64,000 nucleotides of DNA. Origin: Acetobacter aceti. Its GTDB lineage: Bacteria > Pseudomonadota > Alphaproteobacteria > Acetobacterales > Acetobacteraceae. Positions 38,960 to 49,600 of this stretch are shown in pieces (within the stretch, counting starts at the first letter, position 1; each line of letters begins with the position of its first letter). The notes below the pieces were generated by a model. The model ran no database searches. It was not told the origin of the DNA and saw only the letters and a program-made list of their open reading frames with translations. The stretch is taken from positions 2,976,501 to 3,040,500 of the forward strand of contig NZ_CP014692.1 of assembly GCF_002005445.1 (NCBI RefSeq), read 5' to 3'. Both the position numbers and the translations under genes were made by a program.

Positions 38960-40120
38960 TCATGAAAATGGCGTCACAACCGCCCTCTCCTGCCTCGCCA
39001 CCTGAAGACGCCTGCATTTTTCAACATCCGCCAGCATGTTCGCCGCCATTCTCTCCCAAAGAATATCGGTCTGTCTTGCCGGTCTTGCCGGCAGTGCCGG
39101 TCCCGCAGCAATCAGGGTTTCCAGCGCGCCCGCCAGAGCCGACACATTCACATCGCACAGAACAACACCGGGAAGTCCGGAAAACTGCTCCTCCAGACCA
39201 CCCACACACGTGGCCAGCACCTGTTTTCCGGCGGCAATGGCAACAGCCCCGACACCGCTCTGACTGGCCTCCCGATAGGGCAGCACCATCACATCCGCCC
39301 AGCCGATAACACTGGCGATCCCATCTTCCTCCACCCAGCGATTTTCCACCGAAACATGCGGGAGAGCCGACAGTTTTCGCAATTCGTCCGAGTCCGGGCC
39401 GCTGCCGACAATGCGGAATTCAAACTCGAGAACCGGCGGCAGACGTTTCAGGGCTTCAAGAAGCAGATCCAGCCCCTTATAGGCCAGAAGCCGTCCGAAC
39501 ATGAGCAGTCGCACAGGACCAGGCTGTCGTTCGACGGGCTGCATTCCGCTGCCATTCCGCTGCACGGTCGGATAATCGAATGGCGGCAGGCTCGCGACCA
39601 TGATCTCGCGTTCCCGCAGTCCCACCTGCTCCCGCAACTGAGTGGCGACATGGTGCGTCAGGGCCACGATCCCCTGCGCCTGCCGGATCAGGAGAGCCTG
39701 CAATGTATGCTGGAGAGGAAAACCATCACCCGGATGCGGCACGGCATCGTGCACGACCACGATCAACGGGACACCGGCGCACCGCAGGGCACACGCCATC
39801 AGCAGATCCAGAGGGCCAGTCATGGCGCAGATTGCCAGGTCAGGCTTCCAGAGTCGTATTCTTTTCAGCAGGCGCAGGATAATGACAGGAGCACCGAGCA
39901 GCCGGACCAGCAGTCCCCCCAGGCTCCCGTAAGTTTCCACCTGCCACACCGTCATCCTGTCACGAGGAAAGCCGGGCGCCGTAAGAATTTCGGCACGGCG
40001 GGAAAGACACAGCATGACCTCACGTCCCGGGAGACGGTCGACCGCCTGAGCGAGGTTGAGCCCGAAACGTGGCCCACCACCGCGCCGCCCCCATTGCCAG
40101 ACAAGAACGCGCTTTATCAT
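38960..40120 (-). CDS. Glycosyltransferase family 4 protein
   Basis: 386 residues of GT-B fold. The N-terminal domain has a glycine-rich start (VWQWGRRGGGPRFGLNLAQAV) and VVVHDAVPHPGDG; the C-terminal GT1 domain has LLMFGRLLAYKGLDLLLEAL, IVGSGPDSDEL and VLPYREASQSGVGAVAIAAGK, where the EAS segment corresponds to the nucleotide-sugar binding EX7E region. Start 40120 forms an ATGA overlap with the upstream glycosyltransferase. The truncated IS sits directly downstream. Probably part of surface polysaccharide synthesis. Confidence 0.87.
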   Translation of the reverse strand: MIKRVLVWQWGRRGGGPRFGLNLAQAVDRLPGREVMLCLSRRAEILTAPGFPRDRMTVWQVETYGSLGGLLVRLLGAPVIILRLLKRIRLWKPDLAICAMTGPLDLLMACALRCAGVPLIVVVHDAVPHPGDGFPLQHTLQALLIRQAQGIVALTHHVATQLREQVGLREREIMVASLPPFDYPTVQRNGSGMQPVERQPGPVRLLMFGRLLAYKGLDLLLEALKRLPPVLEFEFRIVGSGPDSDELRKLSALPHVSVENRWVEEDGIASVIGWADVMVLPYREASQSGVGAVAIAAGKQVLATCVGGLEEQFSGLPGVVLCDVNVSALAGALETLIAAGPALPARPARQTDILWERMAANMLADVEKCRRLQVARQERAVVTPFS

Positions 40121-41271
40121 GCCGGCACTCGCCGCATGTCTTCGCGTGACGCTTCGGAACGTGTCATCGCCCAATGAGCCGCCAACAATTCACTGCCCGA
40201 AAACCGCTCGCGTGCGACACGCGCTGCCCGCGCGCCCAGTCTCTGACGCAGCACCACATCATCAGCAGCGCGGGACAAGTTTGCGACCGCTGATCCGATG
40301 TCCGCCTCGGCCCAGACAGCTCCTTCAGCTTCAAAAACTCCCCGTGGATCGCGAGCAGGCACCAGACGGCAAGAAACAGGCACGCCACACTCATCATTCA
40401 GGAATTCCGACGTCGCCGACCAGTCGGTCGCCACCACTGTGCGTCCCAGAAGCATGGCTTCTGCCGGAACGAGTCCGAAACCCTCACTGCGATGCAGCGA
40501 GAGCACGATATCGGCGCACTGGATCAGAGCCTGAGAATCCTCCTCCGGAAACAGTCGCTCCTCGATGCGGATATTTCCGGCTCCGGCAATGGCAGCCCTC
40601 AGGCGCTCCATGTCTTCCCGGTAGCGCCCGGCGTGTGACACTTTCAGCAGCAGGAACCGGTCGCGGCGCTCACCGAACGCCATGCGAAAAGCCTGAATCG
40701 CCGCCAGCGGATTCTTGCGCTCAAAACTGGAAGCCAGACTGAAAGAGACCAGCACGACCACCGCGTCTTCCGGCAGGCCAAAGGCACCCCGCCCCAGATG
40801 AGAGGGACGGAGCGGGCCAGCCGCCAGAGCATGGGGCACAACCCTCACGCGGCCCGGCATGATCGTTTCAAGCGCCCGGGCGGAAAACAGCGACGGCGTC
40901 CAGACCTCGTGAACGCAGTCCACAGCCATCTTCCAGAGTGGGGGAAGAACCGGCAGTTCCCATGCCCAGTATCCGATGATCCGGCGGTGACGCAGAAATC
41001 CGCGCCCCAGCTTCAACAGCACCGCAGGGAGAGAGGGAGCGTTGACGTGCAGCACCAGAGGAGACCGGGTCAGCCCGTCTTCTTCCGGCGGCGATGATGT
41101 TCCTTCGAACAGGCTGGCCTGAAAACCGCTGGCCGGAATACCCAGCGCCCGGCAAGCCCGCAGCATGATGCGTGCGCCCTCGCCCAGACCAGAGGCTCTG
41201 CTGATTTCGCCCCGACGAGCATCTGGCCACCAGCGGAAGGTGCCGGGTGATGCGCTTTCGGCGCCAGCCAC
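40117..41271 (-). CDS. Glycosyltransferase family 4 protein, possibly with a frameshifted 5' end
   Basis: 384 residues from GTG 41271. The GT-B pattern includes IIGYWAWELPVLPPLW, VDCVHEVWTPSLFSARAL, VVPHALA, VSFSLASSFERKNPLAAIQAF and LHRSEGFGLVPAEAMLLGRTVVATDWSATSEFL with the EX7E motif. No good ribosome-binding site precedes the GTG. In the next frame, 41290-41480 encodes a protein-like stretch (YGTGNELFKSLKDLNNFLDY) that could be the original N-terminus. It is co-transcribed with the next glycosyltransferase. Confidence 0.82.
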   Translation of the reverse strand: MAGAESASPGTFRWWPDARRGEISRASGLGEGARIMLRACRALGIPASGFQASLFEGTSSPPEEDGLTRSPLVLHVNAPSLPAVLLKLGRGFLRHRRIIGYWAWELPVLPPLWKMAVDCVHEVWTPSLFSARALETIMPGRVRVVPHALAAGPLRPSHLGRGAFGLPEDAVVVLVSFSLASSFERKNPLAAIQAFRMAFGERRDRFLLLKVSHAGRYREDMERLRAAIAGAGNIRIEERLFPEEDSQALIQCADIVLSLHRSEGFGLVPAEAMLLGRTVVATDWSATSEFLNDECGVPVSCRLVPARDPRGVFEAEGAVWAEADIGSAVANLSRAADDVVLRQRLGARAARVARERFSGSELLAAHWAMTRSEASREDMRRVPA

Positions 41272-41533
41272 GCCGTCAGCCCTGCCGCGCCACGCCTGCG
41301 CGGCTCGGCGGGCAGTTTGCGCCAGAGGCTGTGTAAAGGATGAAACTCTTTATCAGAGAGGGGATTCAAATCCAGAAAATCCGCATAATCTAAAAAATTA
41401 TTCAAATCTTTCAAAGACTTGAACAGTTCATTACCCGTGCCGTAAAAGCGGCGGCACGTCCAGTAAACATATACGGTCAACAGTGGATGATCCGGGATTG
41501 CAGCCAGCGCCCAGACGTGAATACTCTCTCCCC

Positions 41534-42757
41534 ATGGATGACGTCCGCGCCCCTTCCCCGGCACCACACCCCGGCTCGACCGACAGCGTCGCCATGCTGG
41601 CCCACATCATCGCTTTCAATACGACCAGCAACCTCACCGATCTCCCGCTCATCAGATGGATAGGCGAGTGGATGGATGCGCACGATGTCTCCTGGTCACT
41701 CAGCTACAATCCGGAAGAAACCAAGGCCAACCTTCACGCCATCATCGGTCCGCACCGGACGGGCGGCCTCGCTTTTGCCGGGCATGTCGACACCGTGCCT
41801 GTGGATGGACAGACCTGGTCATCCGATCCGTTTCAGCTCCACGAAAACGGCAGCCGGCTGACGGCGCGCGGGACCGCCGACATGAAGGGCTTTGTGGCCT
41901 GCATGCTGGCAGCCGTGCCCGATCTGGCGGCCATGGATCTGAAGCGTCCCGTCCACATGCTCTTTACCCACGATGAAGAGGTCACCTGCAACGGCGCGCG
42001 GATCGCCATGCAGCACGCTCAGGCCAACAATATCCTGCCATCATGGTGTGTCGTCGGAGAGCCGACTCTCATGCTACCGGTCATCGGGCACAAGGGACGT
42101 CTGTCCGTCCGGCTGACCGCACGTGGCAAGGCGGGTCACTCGGCCTATCCGGCGGACGGCGTGAATGCTCTTCATGCGCTTGGAGAAGCCATGGCGTGGG
42201 TTGCCGGGGAAGCTCGCCGTTTTGCGTTCGAAGGCAGGCAGGTTGAGGGATTTCATCCGCCGCATTCCACGATCCAGATCGGGCTGGCCAGCGGTGGTGT
42301 AGCGCTCAACATCATCCCCGAACATGCGGAAGCGGAAATCGAATGGCGCACGGTTCCCGGTGATGACGCGCATGAGCTGCTCGACCGCATGAAGCAGGCG
42401 CTGGCCGGAACTGACCGCTGGATGAAAGACACGTCGCCGGACTGCGGGCTGACCTTCGAGGTCATCAACGAACTGCCACCCCTGGCCCTTCCGAATAACG
42501 ACCCTCTGGCCACGGTAGTGCGCCAAAGCGTCGGGACGAACGCCGAGGGGTTTATCTCTTACGGAACGGAAGCCGGGATCTATCAGCAGGCGGGAATGAC
42601 CAGCATCGTGTGTGGTCCCGGCAGCATCGAACAGGCTCATCGTCCCGATGAATGGATCGAACGTAGCCAGCTTACGGCATGTGACCACTTCCTGCGTGAC
42701 ATGACCCGCCGTGTCTGCGGTGCTGACACACCGCCTCTCCTCACCCACAAGACGTAA
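41534..42757 (+). CDS. argE: Acetylornithine deacetylase
   Basis: Converts N-acetylornithine to ornithine in arginine synthesis. 407 residues of the M20 metallopeptidase family. Zinc-binding and catalytic segments are AFAGHVDTVPVDG, LTARGTADMKGFVA, LFTHDEEVTCNGA and CVVGEPT; the dimerisation domain contains GKAGHSAYPADGVNAL. The start at 41534 begins the family N-terminus; an in-frame ATG at 41483 adds 17 residues. The next gene begins 19 bp downstream. Confidence 0.92.
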   Translation: MDDVRAPSPAPHPGSTDSVAMLAHIIAFNTTSNLTDLPLIRWIGEWMDAHDVSWSLSYNPEETKANLHAIIGPHRTGGLAFAGHVDTVPVDGQTWSSDPFQLHENGSRLTARGTADMKGFVACMLAAVPDLAAMDLKRPVHMLFTHDEEVTCNGARIAMQHAQANNILPSWCVVGEPTLMLPVIGHKGRLSVRLTARGKAGHSAYPADGVNALHALGEAMAWVAGEARRFAFEGRQVEGFHPPHSTIQIGLASGGVALNIIPEHAEAEIEWRTVPGDDAHELLDRMKQALAGTDRWMKDTSPDCGLTFEVINELPPLALPNNDPLATVVRQSVGTNAEGFISYGTEAGIYQQAGMTSIVCGPGSIEQAHRPDEWIERSQLTACDHFLRDMTRRVCGADTPPLLTHKT

Positions 42758-42776
42758 AGGCGGCCAGCCACACGTC

Positions 42777-43808
42777 ATGGATACTCCCACCCCCTCCGGC
42801 GAAGATTATTCTGTCCGCACGACACCCACACGCCGACTGTCCGATCAGTTGCCGCCTTCCTTACCCAACCTTCCCTCGTTGCCGCTTGAACTGACCCAGC
42901 CGGATCTCTCGCCCTGGCGGGAGGGGAATGTCGGCATTCCCGGCGTGCATCGTCTTTCCGGTCCATTGCCGGGTCCCCATGTCGCCGTCACCGCCCTCAT
43001 GCACGGGAACGAATATGCAGGCGCCATCGTTCTGGCTGATCTGCTCAGGCAAGGCTTTGTTCCCCGACGCGGCACGCTGTCGCTGATTTTTCTGAATCTG
43101 TCGGCTTTCGCGCGCTTCTCTCCACAAAACCCGATCATGTCCCGGTTTGTGGATGAAGACATGAACCGGTTATGGGACACCGATTCCGCAACGTCAGTCC
43201 CGCGCTCCAGCGAACGGGCCCGTGTCCGTCAGCTGCTGCCCTATATCAGCACGGTCGACAGACTTCTCGATCTGCATTCCATGCTATGGCCAGCCGATCC
43301 ACTCATACTGGCAGGACCATCAGAAAAAGGCGTTTCACTGGCGGAATCTATCGGCACTCCTTCTCTGATTGTCGTGGATGACGGACATCGCGCCGGCCCC
43401 AGACTGATCGACCTGCAACACTTCAGCCATCCGGAGTCTGCTGCACAGGCCTGCCTTCTGGAGGCAGGTCAGCACTGGACATGGGCCTCTCTGAGAACCA
43501 CTCAACAGAGTGTCCGGCGGTTTCTGTCGATTTCAGAAACGGAAAAAGAAATCCAAAAGTCGGACGCTCTCCTGAAAGTTGCAGACGTCACGCACCGGAT
43601 CACCGCGCACACAGGGCATTTCACGTTTACAGAACTTTTTCCAAGCGGTGCTCTCATCCCCCATCGGGGAACGCTGATTGCTCGTGATGGGCATGACGAA
43701 ATCCGGACGCCTTACGATAACTGCCTTCTGGTGATGCCGAATTTTAGAGCCGCACGACACCATACAGCAGTGCGTCTTGCCCGCATCAGGCCGGCAAAGG
43801 CGGTCTGA
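42777..43808 (+). CDS. Succinylglutamate desuccinylase/aspartoacylase family protein
   Basis: 343 residues of the M14-like AstE/AspA zinc deacylase family. Zinc ligands are visible in ALMHGNEYAG (His and Glu) and LLDLHSMLWP (His). The conserved MNRLWD lies between them. It probably removes an acyl group from an amino acid, and its position right after argE fits amino-acid metabolism. Starts at ATG 42777; an upstream frame inside argE is unlikely. The stop lies in a hairpin. Confidence 0.85.
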   Translation: MDTPTPSGEDYSVRTTPTRRLSDQLPPSLPNLPSLPLELTQPDLSPWREGNVGIPGVHRLSGPLPGPHVAVTALMHGNEYAGAIVLADLLRQGFVPRRGTLSLIFLNLSAFARFSPQNPIMSRFVDEDMNRLWDTDSATSVPRSSERARVRQLLPYISTVDRLLDLHSMLWPADPLILAGPSEKGVSLAESIGTPSLIVVDDGHRAGPRLIDLQHFSHPESAAQACLLEAGQHWTWASLRTTQQSVRRFLSISETEKEIQKSDALLKVADVTHRITAHTGHFTFTELFPSGALIPHRGTLIARDGHDEIRTPYDNCLLVMPNFRAARHHTAVRLARIRPAKAV

Positions 43809-43833
43809 ACGACAGACTGCTGTCATTCAGACC
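43802..43833. terminator. Bidirectional hairpin between convergent genes
   Basis: GGTCTGAA and TTCAGACC make an 8-bp perfect stem, extended inside by GACAG/CTGTC. It includes the stop codon of the deacylase gene and lies before the 3' end of the converging efflux gene. No T-run, so it may be a Rho-independent terminator of low strength or simply a stabilising hairpin. Confidence 0.4.
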
Positions 43834-43897
43834 AACCAGTTACCTGAAGCGTTTTGCAAAAAGCCTCATAGGCGGAATTATGCAACGGTCTCGGGGA

Positions 43898-45490
43898 CTA
43901 AGGCGCTCCAGGCTGAACAGCATGACCTGTCACGAGATTTTCGAACTGCTCGGGCGTCTGCGCTGCAATGCCACCTGCTGGCTTGGGATAATGCAGTTTA
44001 TCATACTGCAAGACATCAAAGGTCATTGTCTGGTCAGGGGTCGGCAGCAACCTGTCAGTCCAGCCTCCTCCTGTGGACCGGATCAGACCAACGAGCGCCT
44101 GCTCAGCCCTGACCGCCACCTGCACTTCCGCGATACTCGCATCCAGAGCCGCTTCCTGCGCCACGATCGCATCGAGGTAATTCGACAATCCTCCTTTATA
44201 CAGCGTCATCGTCATGCTCTGCATGTCCATCGCTGTGTTGACCGCCCCTTTGAGGCGCGTATCTTCCTGACGCAGCAGCCTGACCCGTGACTGCTCATCC
44301 TCCACTTCCCTGAATGCGCTGAGTATTGTGGAACGATAGGAATCACGTGTCTCACGGTAGACAGACCAGGAGTACTGAAGCGCCGCACGACGCAGGCCGC
44401 CTTCAAAAATCGGCATCGAAGCGGACGCGCCATAACTCCACATGCTGTTCGCCAGCTTTGCAAGATCGAAACCGTTGGCGTTGAAACCACCATTGGCCCG
44501 CAAGGAGATGTGCGGATAAAAGGCCGCTCTTGCAACTCCGATGGAGCGATTGGCCTGAGCCATCACCCGTTCTGCCGCTGCAATATCAGGCCGTCGCTGC
44601 AGAAGCTCTGAGGGAACACCAACGGAGACATCAACTTTTCGGAACGAGAAGACATTCCGTGGCGCGATGTGAAAACTTTCAGGAGCGGTGTTCGTCAGAA
44701 TGGCGATCGCATGCTCCGTGACCTCCCGCTGCGCCTGAACATCGAGTTCGGCCGCCTGCGCCACGTAAAGCCTGTTCTGCGCCCTTGCGAGATCAAGCCG
44801 AGGCGCCGCCTGATTATCAAGCTGCGTGCGGGTCATATCGACGGCTTTGGCATAATAGGCAATGGACTGACGATAGATGGCGTCCTGCGCGTCATACCCC
44901 CTGAGAGCAATATAATCCGACGCCAGATCCGCTTCCATACTCAAGCGAACCGCCGCAAAATCAGCGGCTTTTTCCTGAGCCGCAAATTTCTGCATCCTGA
45001 CCTGATTACGGATCTCTGACCAGAAATCCGGCTCCCATGAGGCCAGTCCCCCATAAAATTCATCAGTCGCCGTTGTGGCTCCCTTGTAGCGGAACAATTC
45101 ATCTGCTGACTGTTTATTGTCAGAAGCTCCAAAGGCCAGTCCGAAATGAGGCAGAAGATCCGCACGCGCTTTCATGACAAGGGAACGCGCCTGCACAAAT
45201 CGTTCGGCGGCCGCCTGCAGGTCCGCGTTTTGTTCAAGAGTGCGCTGCTCAAGATCATCCAGAACCGGATCACCAAGCAATGTCCACCAGTTGGAGGGAA
45301 TCTGCAATTCTGCGGGTGTCGCCTTCGCAAAGGGTACTTGTCCGGTCCAGCTATCCGGAACGACAAAGTGTGGCGCCTCATAGCGGGGTGCGAGATCGCA
45401 CCCGGACAAGGCCACGACAGAGAGACAGGCGAACGTCCCGGTCAGAAAGCGTTTCAGACAGTATGACGATGCCATCGAAAGCTGTGTCAT
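43898..45490 (-). CDS. RND efflux outer membrane lipoprotein, NodT family
   Basis: 530 residues of the TolC-like outer membrane factor superfamily. The signal peptide ends with lipobox LSGC (FACLSVVALSGCDLAPRY), and two OEP repeats follow (about 80-260 and 290-480). It completes the tripartite pump with the adaptor and permease upstream. Its ATG overlaps the adaptor stop by four bases (ATGA). The C-terminal tail past residue 490 is long for the family. Confidence 0.92.
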   Translation of the reverse strand: MTQLSMASSYCLKRFLTGTFACLSVVALSGCDLAPRYEAPHFVVPDSWTGQVPFAKATPAELQIPSNWWTLLGDPVLDDLEQRTLEQNADLQAAAERFVQARSLVMKARADLLPHFGLAFGASDNKQSADELFRYKGATTATDEFYGGLASWEPDFWSEIRNQVRMQKFAAQEKAADFAAVRLSMEADLASDYIALRGYDAQDAIYRQSIAYYAKAVDMTRTQLDNQAAPRLDLARAQNRLYVAQAAELDVQAQREVTEHAIAILTNTAPESFHIAPRNVFSFRKVDVSVGVPSELLQRRPDIAAAERVMAQANRSIGVARAAFYPHISLRANGGFNANGFDLAKLANSMWSYGASASMPIFEGGLRRAALQYSWSVYRETRDSYRSTILSAFREVEDEQSRVRLLRQEDTRLKGAVNTAMDMQSMTMTLYKGGLSNYLDAIVAQEAALDASIAEVQVAVRAEQALVGLIRSTGGGWTDRLLPTPDQTMTFDVLQYDKLHYPKPAGGIAAQTPEQFENLVTGHAVQPGAP

Positions 45491-46674
45491 CCTTCGATCT
45501 CCGCATCTTCACGCTCGTATCCCTTCGCAGGCGTGACCACCCGTACTTCCTGATTTTCCAGAAGGTCAGCAGGCGGGTTACGGATGATCCGGTCTCCCGG
45601 CTGCAAGCCTGAAATCACGTCTGTGCGTGTATCCGCCATCCGCCCCACCACAATGGAACGGAAATGCGCATGGTTGTCGCTACCCACAACAGCGACCTGC
45701 ATCCCGGCTTCCTGAAAAACCAGCGTTGACGTCGGGATCTGCCAGATCCCGCCTTCTGCGGGCGCTTTCAGGTGAACGGAGGCAAATGTTCCCGGCCAGA
45801 GCAGGTGATCCGGATTTTCAATCGTAAATTCCGTGACAGCCGTTCGTGTGTTGGGATCATAGCCTTTGGCGACAGTCAGGAACTGCGCCTCAAAGACCTT
45901 GTTGGGAAACTGGGGAACCGACACCGTAGCCGTGAGACCCGGTTTAAGCATGTAGGAAAAGACTTCAGGAACGGAAACAAACAGCCGCATCCGGTGCATA
46001 TCGGAAACGACGAACATCTGGTTGGCGTCACCGCTGGCAGAGTGCTCGCCGCCACCGGCGCTGACGTAATCTCCCACGTTGATATCACGGGAAGTCACGA
46101 CCCCATCGAACGGAGACACGACTGTCTTGAATTTTTCCAGAGCAGCAAAGCGATCCAGATTATGCTCGGATGCCTGCATTTCCGCATAGCCGGACTTACG
46201 GTTTGCATCCGCCACTGACACGGACTGGCCTGACACAGCCTGTGACTGCGCCATCGCATGCCAGCGGTTCGCGCTGACAACCGTCAGGTTATATTTCGCT
46301 GACTGGGCCTCCAGATCTGCTTTGGCCTGCGCATACTGGGCATCCAGGCCAGGCGCATTGATTTCCGCGAGGACATCGCCCGCTTTCACATCGGATCCGA
46401 AATCCTTATACCACATTTTCACATAACCGGACGCCTGCGGATAGATCGGCGCCTGATACCAAGCGTCGATCGTGCCCGGCAGTGTCAGCGCCAGCATTTT
46501 CGCCCCGGGCTCAGGTGTGACAACTTCCACATCAGGAACAGCACTGTGTTCGGTGACAAGCTTCACCTCGTGAGCAGAGTGCATCCTTTCGACAATCACA
46601 TACCCTGAGGCCAGCACAAGCACGCCGGCAACCAGAAACAATCCGGAATATTGACGGATCGAGCGCGCCATCAC
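45487..46674 (-). CDS. RND efflux periplasmic adaptor (HlyD/AcrA-like)
   Basis: 395 residues. One N-terminal anchor helix (YSGLFLVAGVLVLASGYVIV), then ALTLPGTIDAWYQAPIYPQASGYV (barrel-sandwich hybrid), a coiled-coil hairpin (about 110-175), VVSPFDGVVTSRDINVGDYV and beta-barrel and membrane-proximal domains. Adaptor linking the RND permease to the outer membrane lipoprotein. It overlaps both neighbours by four bases, so the three genes form one translationally coupled operon. Confidence 0.93.
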   Translation of the reverse strand: MMARSIRQYSGLFLVAGVLVLASGYVIVERMHSAHEVKLVTEHSAVPDVEVVTPEPGAKMLALTLPGTIDAWYQAPIYPQASGYVKMWYKDFGSDVKAGDVLAEINAPGLDAQYAQAKADLEAQSAKYNLTVVSANRWHAMAQSQAVSGQSVSVADANRKSGYAEMQASEHNLDRFAALEKFKTVVSPFDGVVTSRDINVGDYVSAGGGEHSASGDANQMFVVSDMHRMRLFVSVPEVFSYMLKPGLTATVSVPQFPNKVFEAQFLTVAKGYDPNTRTAVTEFTIENPDHLLWPGTFASVHLKAPAEGGIWQIPTSTLVFQEAGMQVAVVGSDNHAHFRSIVVGRMADTRTDVISGLQPGDRIIRNPPADLLENQEVRVVTPAKGYEREDAEIEG

Positions 46675-49600
46675 ACGGCCTCCTTACGAGAAGATTTTCG
46701 GCTGTAGAAAATTGCATAGACACATGGAACAAAAAGGAGAGTCGAAACCGTCGCCACCAGAAGACCGCCGATGACAGCCTTGCCCAGCGGCGCATTCTGG
46801 GAGTTGCTGATCGACATGGGCACCATACCGACAATCATCGCGCTCGCGGTCATGATTACCGGACGGATACGACCGTAACCCGCTTCCAGCGCCGCCCTGA
46901 GCGGCTCTCCATGTAAGCTGAGCCGTTCTCTTGCGTAATCAACGACGAGAATGGAGTTGGCGGTGGCTGTTCCCATGCACATGATCGCACCCGTCAATGC
47001 CGGGACAGAAAGATGCGTCCTGGTCAGGAACAGGCTCCATGCAATACCTGCCAGCGCCCCCGGCAGGGCCGAGATGATGATGAAAGGATCAAGCCAGGAC
47101 TGAAAGTTCACGACAATCAGAAGATAGATCAGCACAATGGAGACCATCAGACCCGCAACCAGCTCCACATAAGCAGTGCTCATGGTCGTGGCCTGACCTT
47201 CAATATCGACAGCAGCACCACGCGGTACATCCTTGCTTGTCGCAGCCACTTCACGCTTCACGCCCTTCAGAACCGATCCAAGATCCGTTCCTTCTGCCGA
47301 CACATAGATGTCGAAGGCAGGCATGGAGTTGTAGTGAGAAACTTCGCCAGGCGTACCGATAGCATTGATTTTGCTCATTGCTCCGAGAAGCTGCATGGAT
47401 TTTCCTGAAGGATCACCGTCACCTTTGTCCACCGGAATGGTCAGAAGATCATTGTAGTGCGCCAGCTGATCTTGCGAGACGTAGGTATTCAGAGTGAATG
47501 TCACACCCATTTTCGGATCAAACCAGTATTGCGGGTCGACCTGAGAGCTTCCGGACAATGTCATCAGTTCGTTGTCGGCAAGATTGCCTTCATCGATTCC
47601 GGTTGCCTGTTCGAACGTACGATCACCCTGCACGAAAAGAGTCGGCGTGCGCATGGTCTGCTGCAACGATACATCCGCAGCACCCGATACTTTCCGAATT
47701 CTGTTAGCCAGCGCGACAGCATATTTATAGCTTGCCTGCAGATCCGGACCGGTCACTTTCACATCGATTGGCGAAGGTGAACCAAAGTTCAGAATTTTTG
47801 CTGTCAGGTCAGCCGGCTGGAATGTAAAGACTGTTCCCGGGAAGCTCGCAGAAAGGCCGCGACGCAGGATGGCGCGGTAGTCCCAAACAGGTGACGCTTC
47901 ATCCTTCAGTGTGATCGTCAGATCGCAATCCTGCGAACCAAGCGTCGGTGTCGGAATAAAGGCCTGGTTATGCGGTCCTTCCGGCAGACCACAGTTACTG
48001 ACTACATCCTCAACCTTTCCATCCAGAAGCTCGTGAATACGATCACTGACCAGAGTGGCGGTGCGGCTGGCGACTTCAATACGTGACCCAAGCGGCGCAC
48101 GCATGTGCATCTGCAACTGATCAGATTTGATTTCCGGAAAGAAGTCCTGCCCGGCGACCGCGTAGAGACCACAGGAGAGAACGGACGCGCCAAGAAACAC
48201 CGTGACGAATGAGCGCCGATTGGCAATCAGACGCTCAAGCAGTGATCCATATCCTTCACGGAAAGCCGTGAATTTCCGCTCAAATCCTTTCTGGAAACGA
48301 GTGAATGCATTGTGCCCATGCGGCAGAGCTTCATGTTCCTGACCGTGAGCGCCAACATGTACATGACCTGCCAGAAGAAACTTCGCCATGGTCGGAACAA
48401 GCGTACGCGAGAGGATGAAAGACGCGATCATCGCGAAGATGATGGCTTCAGCCATCGGCATGAACAGCCAGCCGGCGACGCCATCCAACTCGAAAAGAGG
48501 CAGCCAGACAATGCAGATACAGGTCGTGGACACGAAGGTCGGGATCACGATCTGATTGGCTGCATCGATAATCGCTTCTTCCAGCTCCTTACCCATCTCC
48601 AGATGTGTATCGATGTTCTCGATCATCACTGTGGCGTCATCCACGAGGATACCCACTGCGAGAGCAAGGCCACCAAGTGTCATGACATTGATGGTTTGTC
48701 CGGCCCAGCCGAGTCCGATGATGGAGCAGAGAATGGCAAGAGGAATGGAGGTGGCGATAATGACAGTCGGACGCCATGACCCGAGGAAAAGCAGCACGAC
48801 AAGTCCGGTCAAGGCAGCAGCTGTTGCCATTTCCCTGAGCACGTCCGTGATGGAGTCCTTCACGAAACCGGAAGCATCATTCAGGATGCTGAGTTTTACC
48901 GCAGAAGGCAGGACAGCCTGAAGGCGCGGCATCATTTTCCGGACGCCATCCACAACGCTGAGAGTCGATGCCTCACCGCTCTTCATGACGACCATGATAA
49001 CAGCCTGCCGTCCCTTGACGATCACACTGTTTGTCTGTGGATGTCCGCCGCGATAGACTTCACCAACATCATGAATATAGACCACGGCGTTCCCAACACG
49101 CTTGATCGGAATATCGGCGATATCCTCCAGCGTTCGCGGCGTCGCATTGGTCTGCACCATCCAGTCGGTCGCACCAATCTTCTGGTCACCAGCCGGACGC
49201 ACGACGTTCTGTCGGTCAAGGGCGTTCTGCACATCCATCGCGGAAAGGTGGTGTGCCTGCAACTCCTTCTGATTGAGCGCAATCATCACGAAACTGTCCA
49301 TGCCGCCATAAGGATGCGGCACGACGGCTCCAGGCACCGTAACAAGCAGGGATCGCACACGGATAAAGGCCAGCTTGAACAGATCCGATGGTGTCATCGT
49401 ATCGGATGTCAGCTTCAGCGTGATGACCGGCACCGATGATGCTTCAAGCCGCATGATCATCGGCGCAGCGATATGTTCCGGCAACTGCTGGAGGACCGTC
49501 TGCGAGATGGCGGTCACGTCCGCTTCGGCGGCCCCGATATCAGTTCCGGGCTGGAAGTAGATCTTGACGATTCCTCGCCCATAGAAGGAATCGGCTTCCA

